Shown: positions 26,672 through 35,684, counted from the first letter of the stretch. The stretch is DNA of 64,000 nt from Colwellia sp. 39_35_sub15_T18 (GCA_002162675.1 MAAE01000040.1:1-64000), one strand, 5' to 3'. The notes: a model not told the origin generated them from the sequence alone. Numbers and translations: made by a program.

Positions 26672-26989
26672 ATCTGTTTCTTGTCTTTAACTTTAGGAAA
26701 GTGAGTTAAGCCGTTCAAAAATAGCGCTTAGAAGCGCATCATGGTAGATGATTATTGTGGCAGTTTAGTGATGTTTTTGTGACGAACTGATTAGCATGCC
26801 GTTTACTGGCTCTTTAGCGTAGTGTGGGCATCGCGATGGCACGCGGTGGCGACAGCAGCCAAAGGGAGAAAAAGAGTGCGGCAGCCGCACTCTTTTTCTG
26901 GCTATCGTCGTCATGCGACAAATACAATAGCTTCAATCAATGTCGCAATCTAATAACCGTGGTGATCTAGTTAATCGCTGTGCTTGGTA
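26672..26989. other. Intergenic region with a dispersed GGTGGCGAC repeat and strong hairpin
   Basis: 318 bp without a gene between two minus-strand genes. It contains copy A of the CGCGGTGGCGAC repeat (from about 26842) and the hairpin at 26867-26899. The rest should hold the GDPD promoter; no other element was recognised. Confidence 0.45.
26842..26899. repeat. GGTGGCGAC dispersed repeat, copy A, with 15-bp hairpin
   Basis: CGCGGTGGCGACAGCAGCC is followed by AAAGGGAG and then a perfect 15-bp stem (26867-26881 with 26885-26899) around a 3-nt loop. Related heads occur at 30992, 31086 and, inverted, near 31566-31595. The stem ends in TTTTTCT, so it might also terminate transcription on either strand. 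Confidence 0.6.
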
Positions 26990-27985
26990 TTAATTTTCAA
27001 GAGCCGCCATCATTTGCTCTGGATATCGACTGCCATGGATTTCTTGGCTTAATAACATGTCTGACACACGTGCAAGATCTTCAGTCGTTAAGATAATATT
27101 GGCTGCCAAAGCATTCTCTTTTAATCTCTGTGTGCTTCGAGTGCCAGGAATAGAGACATAACTTTCATCTTGGTGAGTAATCCAGGCTAATGCCAGTTGC
27201 GCTGGAGTACAGTTTTTGGTAATAGCGAGCTCTTTGATGTGGTTCACTAACGTTAAGTTTTGCTCAAAGTTTTCTTTTGAAAAGCGCGGATTGTTCAAAC
27301 GCCAATCATCTTTATCGAGATCGGCACGACTTTTAATCGCGCCCGTTAAAAAACCTCGACCCAGAGGACTATAAGCAACCAGCCCTATACCGAGTGATTT
27401 ACAGGTTGGTAGAATTTTTGCTTCTAATTGACGACTCCACAATGAATACTCACTTTGTAATACAGAAATGGGAAATTCTTTGTTGGCTCTTATTAAAGTA
27501 TCCGAACCTGCTTCAGAGAGTCCCAAATAGGCCACTTTTCCTGCTTTGACAAGTTCCCCCATGGCACCAACCGTTTCTTCTATGGGAACATTGGGATCCA
27601 TACGGTGCTGATAGTAAAGATCAATTTGCTCTACACCTAACCTTTTTAAACTAGCATCACAAGCTTTCCTGATATATTCAGGGCTACCATTTATGCCCAT
27701 AAAGTCACCTTGGGCATCGCGCATAATGCCAAATTTTGTGGCTAAAACAACCTTATCTCTTTGTGTTGGGTTTTGCTTAAAAAATTTACCCAATAATTCT
27801 TCATTGGTTTTTGGGCCATAAATATCAGAGGTGTCCCAAAGGCTTACGCCTTGTTCAATGGCTACAGCAAGCGCCGATAATGAATCAGCTTCATTGCTAT
27901 GACCATAAAACTCCGACATTCCCATGCAACCTAAACCGATAGTGGATACTTCTAAGCCTTGTGTACCTAATTTGCGTGTTTTCAT
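26990..27985 (-). CDS. Aldo/keto reductase
   Basis: NADPH-dependent carbonyl reductase with a TIM-barrel fold. The catalytic tetrad is present: Asp51 and Tyr56 (LWDTSDIYG), Lys84 (LATKFG) and His127 (YYQHRMD). The C-terminal YVSIPGTRSTQRLKEN segment is the NADP-binding site of the family. Length 331 is typical of the AKR13-like group. It is transcribed away from an AraC-type regulator gene with 224 bp between starts, an arrangement common for oxidoreductase/regulator pairs. Substrate unknown. Confidence 0.93.
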   Translation of the reverse strand: MKTRKLGTQGLEVSTIGLGCMGMSEFYGHSNEADSLSALAVAIEQGVSLWDTSDIYGPKTNEELLGKFFKQNPTQRDKVVLATKFGIMRDAQGDFMGINGSPEYIRKACDASLKRLGVEQIDLYYQHRMDPNVPIEETVGAMGELVKAGKVAYLGLSEAGSDTLIRANKEFPISVLQSEYSLWSRQLEAKILPTCKSLGIGLVAYSPLGRGFLTGAIKSRADLDKDDWRLNNPRFSKENFEQNLTLVNHIKELAITKNCTPAQLALAWITHQDESYVSIPGTRSTQRLKENALAANIILTTEDLARVSDMLLSQEIHGSRYPEQMMAALEN

Positions 27986-28209
27986 CTATTATCCTTAGTA
28001 AATATTACTGTTAACGTCATCAATAACTGAGGCTAAGTTTATCGACAGCACAGGTGTTTCTATTAGAGTGATACTCTTTAGTTCTTGCCTATTCCTCCAA
28101 ATTTGCTTTAAAAATCAAAATCTTTTGCTGGTTCATGCAATAATAAATGCAAGTAATTAATACGGAACTAATGCGAAATGAATGCGGAACTAATATGGAG
28201 TTAACCTAT

Positions 28210-29103
28210 ATGACAGACAGTAACGACCTGGCAAATAAAATGTGCCAATTAATGCCTCAAGCCGGCGTTATGTCTACCGATGTGCCCAATTTGACCTTAG
28301 TAAGAAGCGATGAGGTCATGCCATCTAGCAAGCCGATCATCTATGAACCTTGTATTTATATTGTCATCCAAGGGAAAAAAGTGGCGGCATTAGGTAGTGA
28401 CGATTACATCTATGATGGCCTAAATTACTTGGTACTTTCGGTGCCATTACCGCTCGAATGCCAAGTTTTAGAGGCCAGTGTCGAAAAGCCCTATTTAGCG
28501 GTCAAGGTTGATATTAATACTGAAATGCTCAACGAGCTTATTGAAGAATCGACCGCTAACTTAAAAAAAGCAGACGACTCGCCAGTCAAAAAAGGTATAT
28601 TTGTTTCTCGTTTGGGTGATAATATCCGCGCAACATTGGAGCGAATATTATCGTATGTTGATCAACCAGCAAGTGCTAAGGTGCTTGGGGCAATGGCGAT
28701 AAAAGAATTATTATTTCATGTTTTAGCGGGAGCACAAGGGCATTATCTCAGAGCCTTTGCTTACCGAGATAAGCAAAGCTTCCAAATAGCTGCAGTGATT
28801 AATTTTATTCAAAGTCATTATACCGAAAGTATAGAAGTTGCCGACTTAGCCTCAAGGGCGAATATGAGTCAATCATCTTTTCATCATTACTTTAAAGCGG
28901 TAACTAGCTCTTCTCCTATTCAATATATCAAAACTATTAGATTGCATGCGGCAAGGCGCAATATGTTATACGACAATAAATCAGCTGGGGACGCTGCATA
29001 TCATGTTGGTTATTCAAGTCCCTCGCAATTTAGCCGTGAGTATCGGCGTCTATTTGGTGTTTCACCCTCTATTGATATGCAGTTATCAACTATTGATGTT
29101 TGA
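28210..29103 (+). CDS. AraC family transcriptional regulator
   Basis: N-terminal AraC_N effector domain (about residues 15-165; IYEPCIYIVIQGKKVAALG) and C-terminal double helix-turn-helix (NFIQSHYTESIEVADLASRANMSQSSFHHYFK, then AAYHVGYSSPSQFSREYRRLFG). I choose ATG 28210 because GGAG lies 8-9 bases upstream. The frame is open to an ATG at 28147, giving 21 extra unconvincing residues. It is divergent from the aldo/keto reductase and probably regulates it. It is convergent with hipA. Confidence 0.9.
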   Translation: MTDSNDLANKMCQLMPQAGVMSTDVPNLTLVRSDEVMPSSKPIIYEPCIYIVIQGKKVAALGSDDYIYDGLNYLVLSVPLPLECQVLEASVEKPYLAVKVDINTEMLNELIEESTANLKKADDSPVKKGIFVSRLGDNIRATLERILSYVDQPASAKVLGAMAIKELLFHVLAGAQGHYLRAFAYRDKQSFQIAAVINFIQSHYTESIEVADLASRANMSQSSFHHYFKAVTSSSPIQYIKTIRLHAARRNMLYDNKSAGDAAYHVGYSSPSQFSREYRRLFGVSPSIDMQLSTIDV

Positions 29104-29137
29104 TCATGATAGGCTTGGTATTGTGTTGTGAATCTAT

Positions 29138-29184
29138 AAAAATACAACAGATTTGTTGTTTGGGTTTTTCCTTAAGTAGAGTTT
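29138..29184. repeat. Left copy of the 47-bp direct repeat flanking hipBA
   Basis: Starts AAAAATACAAC and ends TTAAGTAGAGTTT; it matches 30838-30884 with about 5 mismatches in 47 bases, exactly 1700 bp apart. It includes an operator-like TACAAC-N6-GTTGTT (29143-29160) placed just after the hipA stop. Confidence 0.8.
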
Positions 29185-29188
29185 CCCA

Positions 29189-30463
29189 TTAGGCATAATC
29201 AATACGAAAGTTTTGATGTAGGTTTTGCCAATGTGTTTTCAACGTTTGTTGATGTAATTCATCCATAGGCAATTCAGTTAACATCTGCAACCAATGTGTT
29301 CTAGCAAGTTCAAGTGTTTCTTCAAGATGAACTTTTATTGCTTGCCAAGGGACTCCAATCCGTTTTGCCCATGCTTCAAATGATGCCATTTCAGCTTGAT
29401 ACCAGTTTTTGTTTTTCGCCATGTTGAGAGCAAACTCTTGCTCCCCTTCCACATAGGAAATAGTCGAGACAATATCGTAGGCTGGTGACAAAATAGGCTT
29501 TGTTCCGTCTTGATATATTAGTGACCAATTCTTTAAATGTGCATCTCCATTTGCCAATAGAATATTTACTAATAATCGCCTTGCCATTTGTTGAACATTT
29601 TTCAAACCTTGTGAACCAAATTGGTACATAGCATTAGCAATCTGTTCATAATTATGCTTTTTATATTTATCATGAGAATACACTTGGAATACTTGAGCTA
29701 AGTCTTCTGTATGAACTCGTTGGCCTTTTTGTCGATCAAACCGTTTAATTGCGTAAGCATGAATTTCGTTAGGAAGTTGAATATCTGGCAGGTTATCCAA
29801 GTCAGTCATTTTAACCAACTTGATCTCAGGGATATCAACCCCAACAACTTCAGCTAACCTCATGGCGGTGTATTCATTGTAAGGAACAAACTTATGTACG
29901 GTTGATGGTGTTTTGATAATCCAACTATCACTATTATCATCTTGACCAATATTAAATCGACCATCTTTACTCTTCACAGAAGAAAACTTCATTTGTACGC
30001 CTGCCAGAGAGAATTTATTCTGGCTATGCTCTACATCTACCTGAACAGCTTCGACTTGTTCTCGGTGATCAAGTGCCCATTTAGGTACATTGCCAGCAGG
30101 TATAAGTTCCGCTTGTAAAGCACCCGGTAAATTCTTCCCCATGTGAGCCATTAAAGGAAATTCATTATCAACATGCACTTTAAGCGAGCGAGCCATCCAG
30201 TCACGCAGAGCACCTTCTGGTAGTAAGTTTGACAACACAGGAGTTAACCTCTGAGAGCTTATCAATGGTTTTGACAAATATTGCTTATTAGCTAGTTGTG
30301 TCATTGTAAAGGTTTGCCGCTCAGTTTGTGCTAATGCAGCATAATCAGGCGAAAATACGAAAATATTTTTCCCACCAGAGTAATGAGTTAGCACTCCTAT
30401 TTCTTGTCCGTTGAGTGAGAATCTAAGCGCTTCAACACTTTCCGTTCTTTTAGTAGCAATCAT
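29189..30463 (-). CDS. hipA: HipA-like serine/threonine kinase toxin
   Basis: Toxin of a type II toxin-antitoxin pair; HipA phosphorylates a translation factor (glutamyl-tRNA synthetase in E. coli) and induces dormancy. Seen are the HipA N-terminal subdomain (LNGQEIGVLTHY, LLPEGALRDWMA), FSLAGVQMKFS, and the kinase core LLVNILLANGDAHLKNWSLIY with the catalytic Asp (near residue 310) and SPAYDIVST metal-site segment. ATG 30463 has GAGGA seven bases upstream; a GTG at 30466 overlaps the hipB stop. Length of about 424 is normal. It forms an operon with hipB and is bounded by direct repeats. Confidence 0.93.
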   Translation of the reverse strand: MIATKRTESVEALRFSLNGQEIGVLTHYSGGKNIFVFSPDYAALAQTERQTFTMTQLANKQYLSKPLISSQRLTPVLSNLLPEGALRDWMARSLKVHVDNEFPLMAHMGKNLPGALQAELIPAGNVPKWALDHREQVEAVQVDVEHSQNKFSLAGVQMKFSSVKSKDGRFNIGQDDNSDSWIIKTPSTVHKFVPYNEYTAMRLAEVVGVDIPEIKLVKMTDLDNLPDIQLPNEIHAYAIKRFDRQKGQRVHTEDLAQVFQVYSHDKYKKHNYEQIANAMYQFGSQGLKNVQQMARRLLVNILLANGDAHLKNWSLIYQDGTKPILSPAYDIVSTISYVEGEQEFALNMAKNKNWYQAEMASFEAWAKRIGVPWQAIKVHLEETLELARTHWLQMLTELPMDELHQQTLKTHWQNLHQNFRIDYA

Positions 30464-30465
30464 CA

Positions 30466-30750
30466 CTAATCCTCAAGGTGCTTATTTTTACTCGACCAGA
30501 AATCATCAGCTATTGAAGGTAATTCTACATGCTGACTTTGTCTGATTTGATCAGGATCAGTTATTGATAATTCAAGTCCTAGCCCATCTAAGATACGCAG
30601 CAACGTAGAGACTTTTAAGTCATTACCTGACTCGATGCGTTGATATTGTTGTTGTGACATACCAATAAGCATACGCATATCTTTTTGCGAGAGTTTTCTC
30701 TTCTTTCGCTCTTTGATGAGCAAGTCAGTAAGTGCTTCAACTACTTTCAT
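30466..30750 (-). CDS. hipB: HipB-like antitoxin, XRE helix-turn-helix
   Basis: 94-residue DNA-binding protein. The helix-turn-helix is plain: LSQKDMRMLIGMSQQQYQRIESG (about residues 18-40), as in HipB/XRE antitoxins. It neutralises HipA by complex formation and represses its own operon by binding the upstream operators. The stop TAG touches the hipA start region, so translation is coupled. The C-terminal tail (about 65-94) is the part expected to contact HipA. Confidence 0.92.
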   Translation of the reverse strand: MKVVEALTDLLIKERKKRKLSQKDMRMLIGMSQQQYQRIESGNDLKVSTLLRILDGLGLELSITDPDQIRQSQHVELPSIADDFWSSKNKHLED

Positions 30751-30753
30751 AAA

Positions 30754-30860
30754 AACAACTCAAGTGGTGTATTAACTATAAAATACAACTTTTATGTTGT
30801 AAAATCAACGAATACAACTTTTATGCTGTTAATTTGTAAAAATACAACATATTTGTTGTT
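30754..30860. promoter_or_regulatory. Four operator-like sites upstream of hipBA
   Basis: Inverted half-sites TACAAC-N6-GTTGTA recur at 30754-30771 (degenerate: AACAAC/GGTGTA), 30784-30801 (perfect), 30813-30830 and 30843-30860. Their centres are 30, 29 and 30 bp apart, about three helical turns, so bound dimers would lie on one face of the DNA. I infer binding by the HipB dimer, as at the multi-operator E. coli hipBA promoter, although the motif here is different. Confidence 0.75.
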
Positions 30861-30884
30861 TATGGTTTTCATTAAGTAGAGTTT
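30838..30884. repeat. Right copy of the 47-bp direct repeat flanking hipBA
   Basis: Partner of 29138-29184. It contains the operator site furthest upstream of hipB (30843-30860), followed by the shared tail TTAAGTAGAGTTT. Confidence 0.8.
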
Positions 30885-30964
30885 ATTGTCCTATCGGTGT
30901 CTCGGTATAAATCTTCCTTAATATCTATATAAGAACATTTTCCGTTTTTGGGGATTAGCTGAAC

Positions 30965-31020
30965 AGCTTGGAGTTTGTTTTTCTGCTTGGCGTCGCGGTG
31001 GCGACTACATCCAGAGGGGG
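30965..31020 (+). repeat. GGTGGCGAC repeat, copy B
   Basis: AGCTTGGAGTTTG... through GGCGTCGCGGTGGCGAC to AGAGGGGG. It is a direct repeat of 31059-31112 (copy C), 94 bp away. Confidence 0.7.
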
Positions 31021-31058
31021 AAATCCAACATGCTACTCTGTTTTGTGCATTCATCTTT

Positions 31059-31137
31059 AGCTTGAGTTTGTTGTTCTGTTTGGCGTCGCGGTGGCGACAA
31101 CACCCAAAGGGGCGTTACACGCCAAAAGCCCCTTTGG
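31059..31137 (+). repeat. GGTGGCGAC repeat, copy C, with inverted repeat
   Basis: The head AGCTTGAGTTTG...GGCGTCGCGGTGGCGAC (31059-31100) is like copy B. It is followed by a perfect 10-bp inverted repeat CCAAAGGGGC (31104-31113) with GCCCCTTTGG (31128-31137). Confidence 0.7.
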
Positions 31138-31155
31138 AATCCCCGTGGCGCCCTA

Positions 31156-31291
31156 CTCAGTGAAAACATAAATCATCAATTTTGTGTTTACAGTCAATAC
31201 CTGCCGATATTCGTCCATGAAAAGCGGCAGTCTTCGCCATCCATGGCTCAGCTTGACTGACACTTTACAAAATTGATATTTATTCACTGAG
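31156..31291. repeat. Large inverted repeat with two inner hairpins, element 1
   Basis: Arms of about 40 bp (31156-31197 with 31253-31291) start CTCAGTGAA and end in CAGTCAA, complementary with a few gaps. Inside are a stem CTGCCG/CGGCAG (31201-31206 with 31225-31230) and a palindrome GCCATCCATGGC (31236-31247). The pieces could fold as a three-way junction. Confidence 0.65.
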
Positions 31292-31409
31292 ATGGGATCG
31301 GGAGATCTTGGATGCTCTGTTTTATTAAACGAACACTAGATCTTTTGACTCGTTAAAAAAGACACTATATCAACAAGCGCCAAGTCTGCTTCTTCAAACG
31401 CCGGAGTGA

Positions 31410-31504
31410 AGCACAATATTCACGTATTGCCATCATGGATGATGGCAAAAGCAATGTTGCACATGGATGTGCCTTCATTGCTGGTACGTCGAAGATATTG
31501 TGCT
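31410..31504. repeat. Structured repeat with three-way-junction potential, element 2
   Basis: Outer stem AGCACAATAT/ATATTGTGCT (31410-31419 with 31495-31504) plus ACGTA/TACGT (31422-31426 with 31485-31489). Inside are hairpin TTGCCATC/GATGGCAA (31427-31434 with 31441-31448) and a second arm AGCAATG/CATTGCT (31450-31456 with 31476-31482) capped by GCACA/TGTGC. Confidence 0.7.
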
Positions 31505-31549
31505 GAATGTAGGATTACGTTTGATGCAGCAGCGCCGAGGGAGTCCAGA

Positions 31550-31604
31550 GGGAGGTCGGCGTTAGCCTCCCTTTGGGTGTCGTCGCCACCGCGACAAATC
31601 ATTT
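31550..31604 (-). repeat. GGTGGCGAC repeat, copy D (inverted)
   Basis: On the minus strand it reads GTCGCGGTGGCGACGACACC, then AAAGGGAGG, followed by a hairpin with arms GGGAGG/CCTCCC (31550-31555 with 31566-31571). This is the same layout of head plus variable hairpin as copies A and C. Confidence 0.65.
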
Positions 31605-31741
31605 AAATTTACTCTGACGCCATTTCTTACAACATCCCCATTGGGGGTCGCCCAAGGTTAGGACATCCTTGGGCGACGGTTAGCTACATCATCGAGGTCA
31701 GTCAAAAATGTAGCCGAGGGAGGTTGACTTAGTTTAAGTTG

Positions 31742-31993
31742 CTAATCATCACAAATACATTCATCGAACATGTGAAACCCGCAAGCATCACAAGTGAAGC
31801 TTCCACCATTTTTCATAAAAGCGAGTGACTGAATATCATGATAGGTTTCTTTGCTTTGCTTAATTTTTTTTTCTATATCAGCAATTTTTTTTGCTTTTTC
31901 TTTGACTATGTTGAACATTAAATTACCATCTTCAAGAGAAAAACCACCAGTTTTTTCAAGAAACATTCGTTTAGATAAACTCACAAAAAGCAC
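31742..31993 (-). CDS. Small cysteine-rich protein of unknown function
   Basis: 83 residues, not recognised. The middle (about 28-50; KEKAKKIADIEKKIKQSKETYHD) is strongly helical and likely a coiled coil. The C-terminus carries CDACGFHMFDECICDD: Cys-x-x-Cys, a His and two more Cys, suited to bind one zinc ion. It starts at GTG 31993 or an internal ATG at 31966; no strong ribosome site is seen. It lies between a repeat-rich region and a non-coding stretch, so it could be an accessory gene. It is probably real because of the compact metal-site pattern, but this is not certain. Confidence 0.5.
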   Translation of the reverse strand: MLFVSLSKRMFLEKTGGFSLEDGNLMFNIVKEKAKKIADIEKKIKQSKETYHDIQSLAFMKNGGSFTCDACGFHMFDECICDD

Positions 31994-32251
31994 CCCATAA
32001 TTTTGACAAGAAGAAAAATAAATCTGAAACTAGTTTGATAGATAAATATACTATTTACAAGGTGTTTTTACGTGTATTTTTGGTTTTCTTTGTCTTTTTA
32101 TGTATATTAAATTCTATATTTATCAGATGGCTACATAAAAGTTATATAATGTGACGGTTTGCTTGTATTCATCTGTTATGCCATGATTTTTCGGGTATAA
32201 CAGTTTACTGTTGGAAGTATTGTTTCTGTTTGTTTTCATCAGTTTTAGCAC

Positions 32252-32386
32252 TGTTTTGAGGGTTTAAACGTTAACTGCTGAAACTGCACTTTTTGTTTGT
32301 GTAAAACCGTTTTACCAATGTTTTGAGCGTTTAGGCACTAACTGCTGAAACTGACCTTTTTGTTTGTGTAAAAACCGTTGTGCCCA
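32252..32386. repeat. 67-bp tandem duplication
   Basis: Two head-to-tail copies, each beginning TGTTTTGAG and containing ACTGCTGAAACTG and TTTTTGTTTGTGTAAAA. The first is 32252-32318 and the second 32319-32386, with about ten differences. A fragment of a third may precede them (TTTGTTTTCATCAG). No open frame is kept. Confidence 0.7.
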
Positions 32387-32478
32387 GAATCGATTTTTAT
32401 ATAAACGCTATAAAAAATATAAGGTAAAAAATTAATACGGATGATCAAGAAACCTTAACAAAGTGATCATTACAAACA

Positions 32479-32510
32479 AAAAAGGCGAACCATTTCTGGT
32501 TCGCCTTTTT
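32479..32510. terminator. Terminator after gcvP
   Basis: Perfect 14-bp stem (32479-32492 with 32497-32510, core GGCGAACCA) and a TTTC loop, flanked by A- and T-runs, so it can act on both strands. It lies 28 bp past the gcvP stop on the minus strand. Confidence 0.88.
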
Positions 32511-32537
32511 ATTTAAAGCTCTAAATTTTCGAAAAAA

Positions 32538-35465
32538 TTAGTCTTTATAACTCTCAATCGGAGGGCAACTACAAACCAAATTTCTGTCCCCATACACATC
32601 ATCAATACGATTTACCGTTGGCCAGAATTTATTAGCCGCTGCTGCGGGTACTGGGAATACGGCTTCTTTAACCGTGTAACCACGATCCCAAACATCGGTA
32701 ATATCCGCTAAAGTATGTGGCGCATTTTGTAGTGGGTTGTTGCCTAGTGCCCACTCGCCGGTCTCAACTTTACGTACTTCATCACGAATACAAACCATGG
32801 CTTCGATGAAACGGTCAAGCTCAACTTTAGACTCAGATTCTGTTGGTTCAATCATGAACGTGCCCGCTACTGGGAACGACATTGTTGGTGCGTGGAAACC
32901 GTAATCAATTAATCGCTTTGCTATATCCACTTCAGTAATACCAGAGGTGGCTTTAAGTGGGCGCAAATCGATAATACATTCGTGCGCAACACGGCCATTT
33001 TTTCCTGTATATAAAAGTGGGTAATGTTGGCTTAATTTAGTCGCTACGTAGTTAGCGTTAGTAATGGCGTATTTAGTGGCGTCTGTAACCCCTTTTTTAC
33101 CTAACAAGGCCACGTAAAGGTATGAGATACATAAGATACCGGCGCTACCATAAGGTGCTGCCGATACGGCGCCGTTACCTGCTGTTTCTTCATTTACGTT
33201 AATTAACGCATGATCAGGTAAGAAGGGTGATAAATGCGCTTTAACGCCGATAGGGCCCATACCCGGACCACCGCCACCATGTGGAATAGCAAAGGTTTTG
33301 TGTAAGTTAAGGTGAGAAACGTCAGCACCGATGAAACCGGGTGATGTTAAACCTACTTGTGCGTTCATGTTTGCGCCATCAAGGTAAACTTGACCGCCGT
33401 TGTCATGAATGATGTTACAAATTTCTGCAATGGTGGTTTCATAAACACCGTGCGTAGACGGATATGTGATCATGATACACGCAAGATTGTCGCTTAACTC
33501 TTCTGCTTTCGCTGTTAAGTCGGCCATATCAACGTTACCTTGTTTATCACAAGCGACTACCACCACTTTCATACCCACCATTTGCGCTGTTGCTGGGTTA
33601 GTTCCGTGTGCTGACGAGGGGATTAAACAAATATTACGATGCGAGTCACCACGGCTTGCGTGATATTTAACAATTGAGATTAAACCTGCATATTCACCTT
33701 GAGCGCCAGAGTTAGGTTGCATTGACATTTTGTCGTAGCCGGTTAACTCAACTAACCAGTCGGCTAGTTCATCAATCATTTTCTTGTAGCCTTGTGCTTG
33801 GTCGATTGGCGAAAATGGATGCATGTTGGCAAATTCAGGCCATGATACTGGGATCATCTGTGCGGTGGCATTTAATTTCATGGTACAAGAGCCTAAAGAA
33901 ATCATTGAGTGGTTCAATGCTAAATCTTTATTTTCAAGTTTTTTGATATAACGCAGCATTTCAGTTTCGCTATGGTGCGAGTTAAATACTGGGTGCGTTA
34001 AAATGTCAGACTCACGTACGAGTGATGCGGGAATAGACGTTGAGCCTTGCGTTATTATTTGGGCATCAAGTCCTGCTACATCTAAACCGTGTTCAGCGCC
34101 TAATAAAATAGTAAATAGTTGGGCGATATCAGCACGCGTTGTGGTTTCATCAAGCGATATACTGATTTGACCGTCAACGTCTGTGCGTAAATTAACGCTC
34201 GAAATAAGCGCGCGTTCAATAATTTCAGCTTTATTGTCTAGCTTAAAAGTTAAGGTATCAAAGTAGGTATCATGAACCGCCGATAACCCTTTTACTCGAG
34301 TGCCGGTTGCTAAAATATCAGCAAAACGATGAATACGATTAGCAATAGTTTTTAAGCCTTTAGGGCCATGATAAACCGCGTAAAAAGCGGCCATGTTGGC
34401 TAATAGTACTTGTGCTGTACATATATTTGAATTGGCTTTTTCACGACGAATATGTTGTTCACGTGTTTGCATAGCCATACGTAAGGCATTGTTACCGCGG
34501 GTATCTTTAGAAACCCCGATAATTCTGCCCGGCAGAGAACGTTTGTATTTATCAGAAGTAGTGAAGAATGCTGCATGAGGGCCACCGTAGCCCATAGGTA
34601 CGCCAAAACGTTGGCTAGAGCCAATAACGGCATCAGCGCCTAACTCGCCCGGCGCTTTTAATAACACTAAGCTCATAATATCCGCAGCAACAGCAACAAT
34701 ACCTTTGTTGGCGTGAATTTTTTCAATTAACTCGCTGATGTCTGATACTTCGCCCGTTGCACTTGGGTATTGAATTAAGGCGCCAAAAATATCGTGCTCT
34801 GGTGCTTCATTGGCGGGCGCAATAACAACATCAAAACCAAACATGTCGGCACGTTGTTTTACTAGGTCAATGGTTTGTGGAAAAACATCGTTAGCGATAA
34901 AGAAAAGGTTTGATTTTTTGTTTTTAGAAACACGTTTAGCGAGTGCCATTGCTTCAGCGGCGGCTGTGCCTTCATCTAATAATGAGGCGCTGGCTAATGG
35001 CAAGCCAGTAAGGTCAATACACATTTGCTGATAATTAAGCAAAGACTCTAAACGGCCTTGGGCAATCTCTGGTTGATATGGTGTGTAAGCCGTGTACCAG
35101 CCTGGATTTTCTAGTACATTACGGGTAATCACATTGGGTGTTAATGTGCCGTAGTAGCCTAAACCAATGTAAGTCGTGTTTACTTTATTTAAGCTAGCAA
35201 CCGCTTTTAAATCAGCTAATGCTTGCACTTCTGTTTTACTGTCACCAATGTCAGGTAACTCTGCTAAACGAATATCATTGGGGACAATTTCATCAATTAA
35301 GGCATCAATAGACTCTGCACCAATATCATTAAGCATGGCTTGAGTTTGCGTTGCACTTGGGCCGATATGGCGACGAATAAAGTCTTGAGTTTGTTCTAAT
35401 TGTGCCAACGACAAAGGGGAGAGTGAGTTAACAGCCTTTGAGCTATCAGATAATTGAGAAGTCAT
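32538..35465 (-). CDS. gcvP: Glycine dehydrogenase (decarboxylating), P-protein
   Basis: PLP enzyme that decarboxylates glycine and passes the aminomethyl group to the lipoyl arm of GcvH. At 975 residues it is the single-chain alpha-2 type, with both halves visible: FIRRHIGPS and [19 protein letters not shown] in the N-terminal half, and GSCTMKLN and the PLP-lysine segment [18 protein letters not shown] in the C-terminal half. It is the last of gcvT-gcvH-gcvP on the minus strand and is followed by a terminator. The 219-bp gap from gcvH holds a small hairpin (near 35511-35541). Confidence 0.98.
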   Translation of the reverse strand: MTSQLSDSSKAVNSLSPLSLAQLEQTQDFIRRHIGPSATQTQAMLNDIGAESIDALIDEIVPNDIRLAELPDIGDSKTEVQALADLKAVASLNKVNTTYIGLGYYGTLTPNVITRNVLENPGWYTAYTPYQPEIAQGRLESLLNYQQMCIDLTGLPLASASLLDEGTAAAEAMALAKRVSKNKKSNLFFIANDVFPQTIDLVKQRADMFGFDVVIAPANEAPEHDIFGALIQYPSATGEVSDISELIEKIHANKGIVAVAADIMSLVLLKAPGELGADAVIGSSQRFGVPMGYGGPHAAFFTTSDKYKRSLPGRIIGVSKDTRGNNALRMAMQTREQHIRREKANSNICTAQVLLANMAAFYAVYHGPKGLKTIANRIHRFADILATGTRVKGLSAVHDTYFDTLTFKLDNKAEIIERALISSVNLRTDVDGQISISLDETTTRADIAQLFTILLGAEHGLDVAGLDAQIITQGSTSIPASLVRESDILTHPVFNSHHSETEMLRYIKKLENKDLALNHSMISLGSCTMKLNATAQMIPVSWPEFANMHPFSPIDQAQGYKKMIDELADWLVELTGYDKMSMQPNSGAQGEYAGLISIVKYHASRGDSHRNICLIPSSAHGTNPATAQMVGMKVVVVACDKQGNVDMADLTAKAEELSDNLACIMITYPSTHGVYETTIAEICNIIHDNGGQVYLDGANMNAQVGLTSPGFIGADVSHLNLHKTFAIPHGGGGPGMGPIGVKAHLSPFLPDHALINVNEETAGNGAVSAAPYGSAGILCISYLYVALLGKKGVTDATKYAITNANYVATKLSQHYPLLYTGKNGRVAHECIIDLRPLKATSGITEVDIAKRLIDYGFHAPTMSFPVAGTFMIEPTESESKVELDRFIEAMVCIRDEVRKVETGEWALGNNPLQNAPHTLADITDVWDRGYTVKEAVFPVPAAAANKFWPTVNRIDDVYGDRNLVCSCPPIESYKD

Positions 35466-35684
35466 AACAGTTTCACTTAAATAAATTGTACAAATATAGA
35501 ATGAAAGAAAGCCTCAAATTCTTAGACAGAATAAAAGAGGCTTACTCATTGACGTTTAGGTTTTCGTAAACAGTCGATTTTTAGGCAAGGCTGCTGAAGT
35601 TATGAGTCTACTGAGCTTAGTGGGCTAAGTGATTTAGACGAATAACAAAAGCAACGCAGTATAAAAGAAGAATGTGACCGAAAA

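Larger units (their letters stand above)
30885..31741. other. Repeat-filled intergenic region
   Basis: About 860 bp with no convincing gene; the short open frames in it follow the repeats. It holds, in order, two direct repeats with the GGTGGCGAC motif, an inverted repeat, two elements that could fold into three-way junctions, and an inverted copy of the GGTGGCGAC motif. It resembles an accumulation site for small non-autonomous elements. Confidence 0.6.
31994..32537. other. Intergenic region upstream of the small Cys-rich gene and downstream of gcvP
   Basis: 544 bp, very AT-rich, with no gene seen. It contains a 67-bp tandem duplication (32252-32386) and the gcvP terminator (32479-32510). 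Confidence 0.5.

Noticed and set aside
29138-30884. hipBA as an integron cassette or Xer (dif-like) module
   Set aside because: The flanking repeats show an operator plus TTAAGTAGAGTTT, not an attC fold or XerC/XerD arms; no integrase is nearby.
31406-31606. Open frames on both strands inside the structured repeats
   Set aside because: They are translations of the inverted-repeat element 2 and the GGTGGCGAC repeat; no protein-like pattern.
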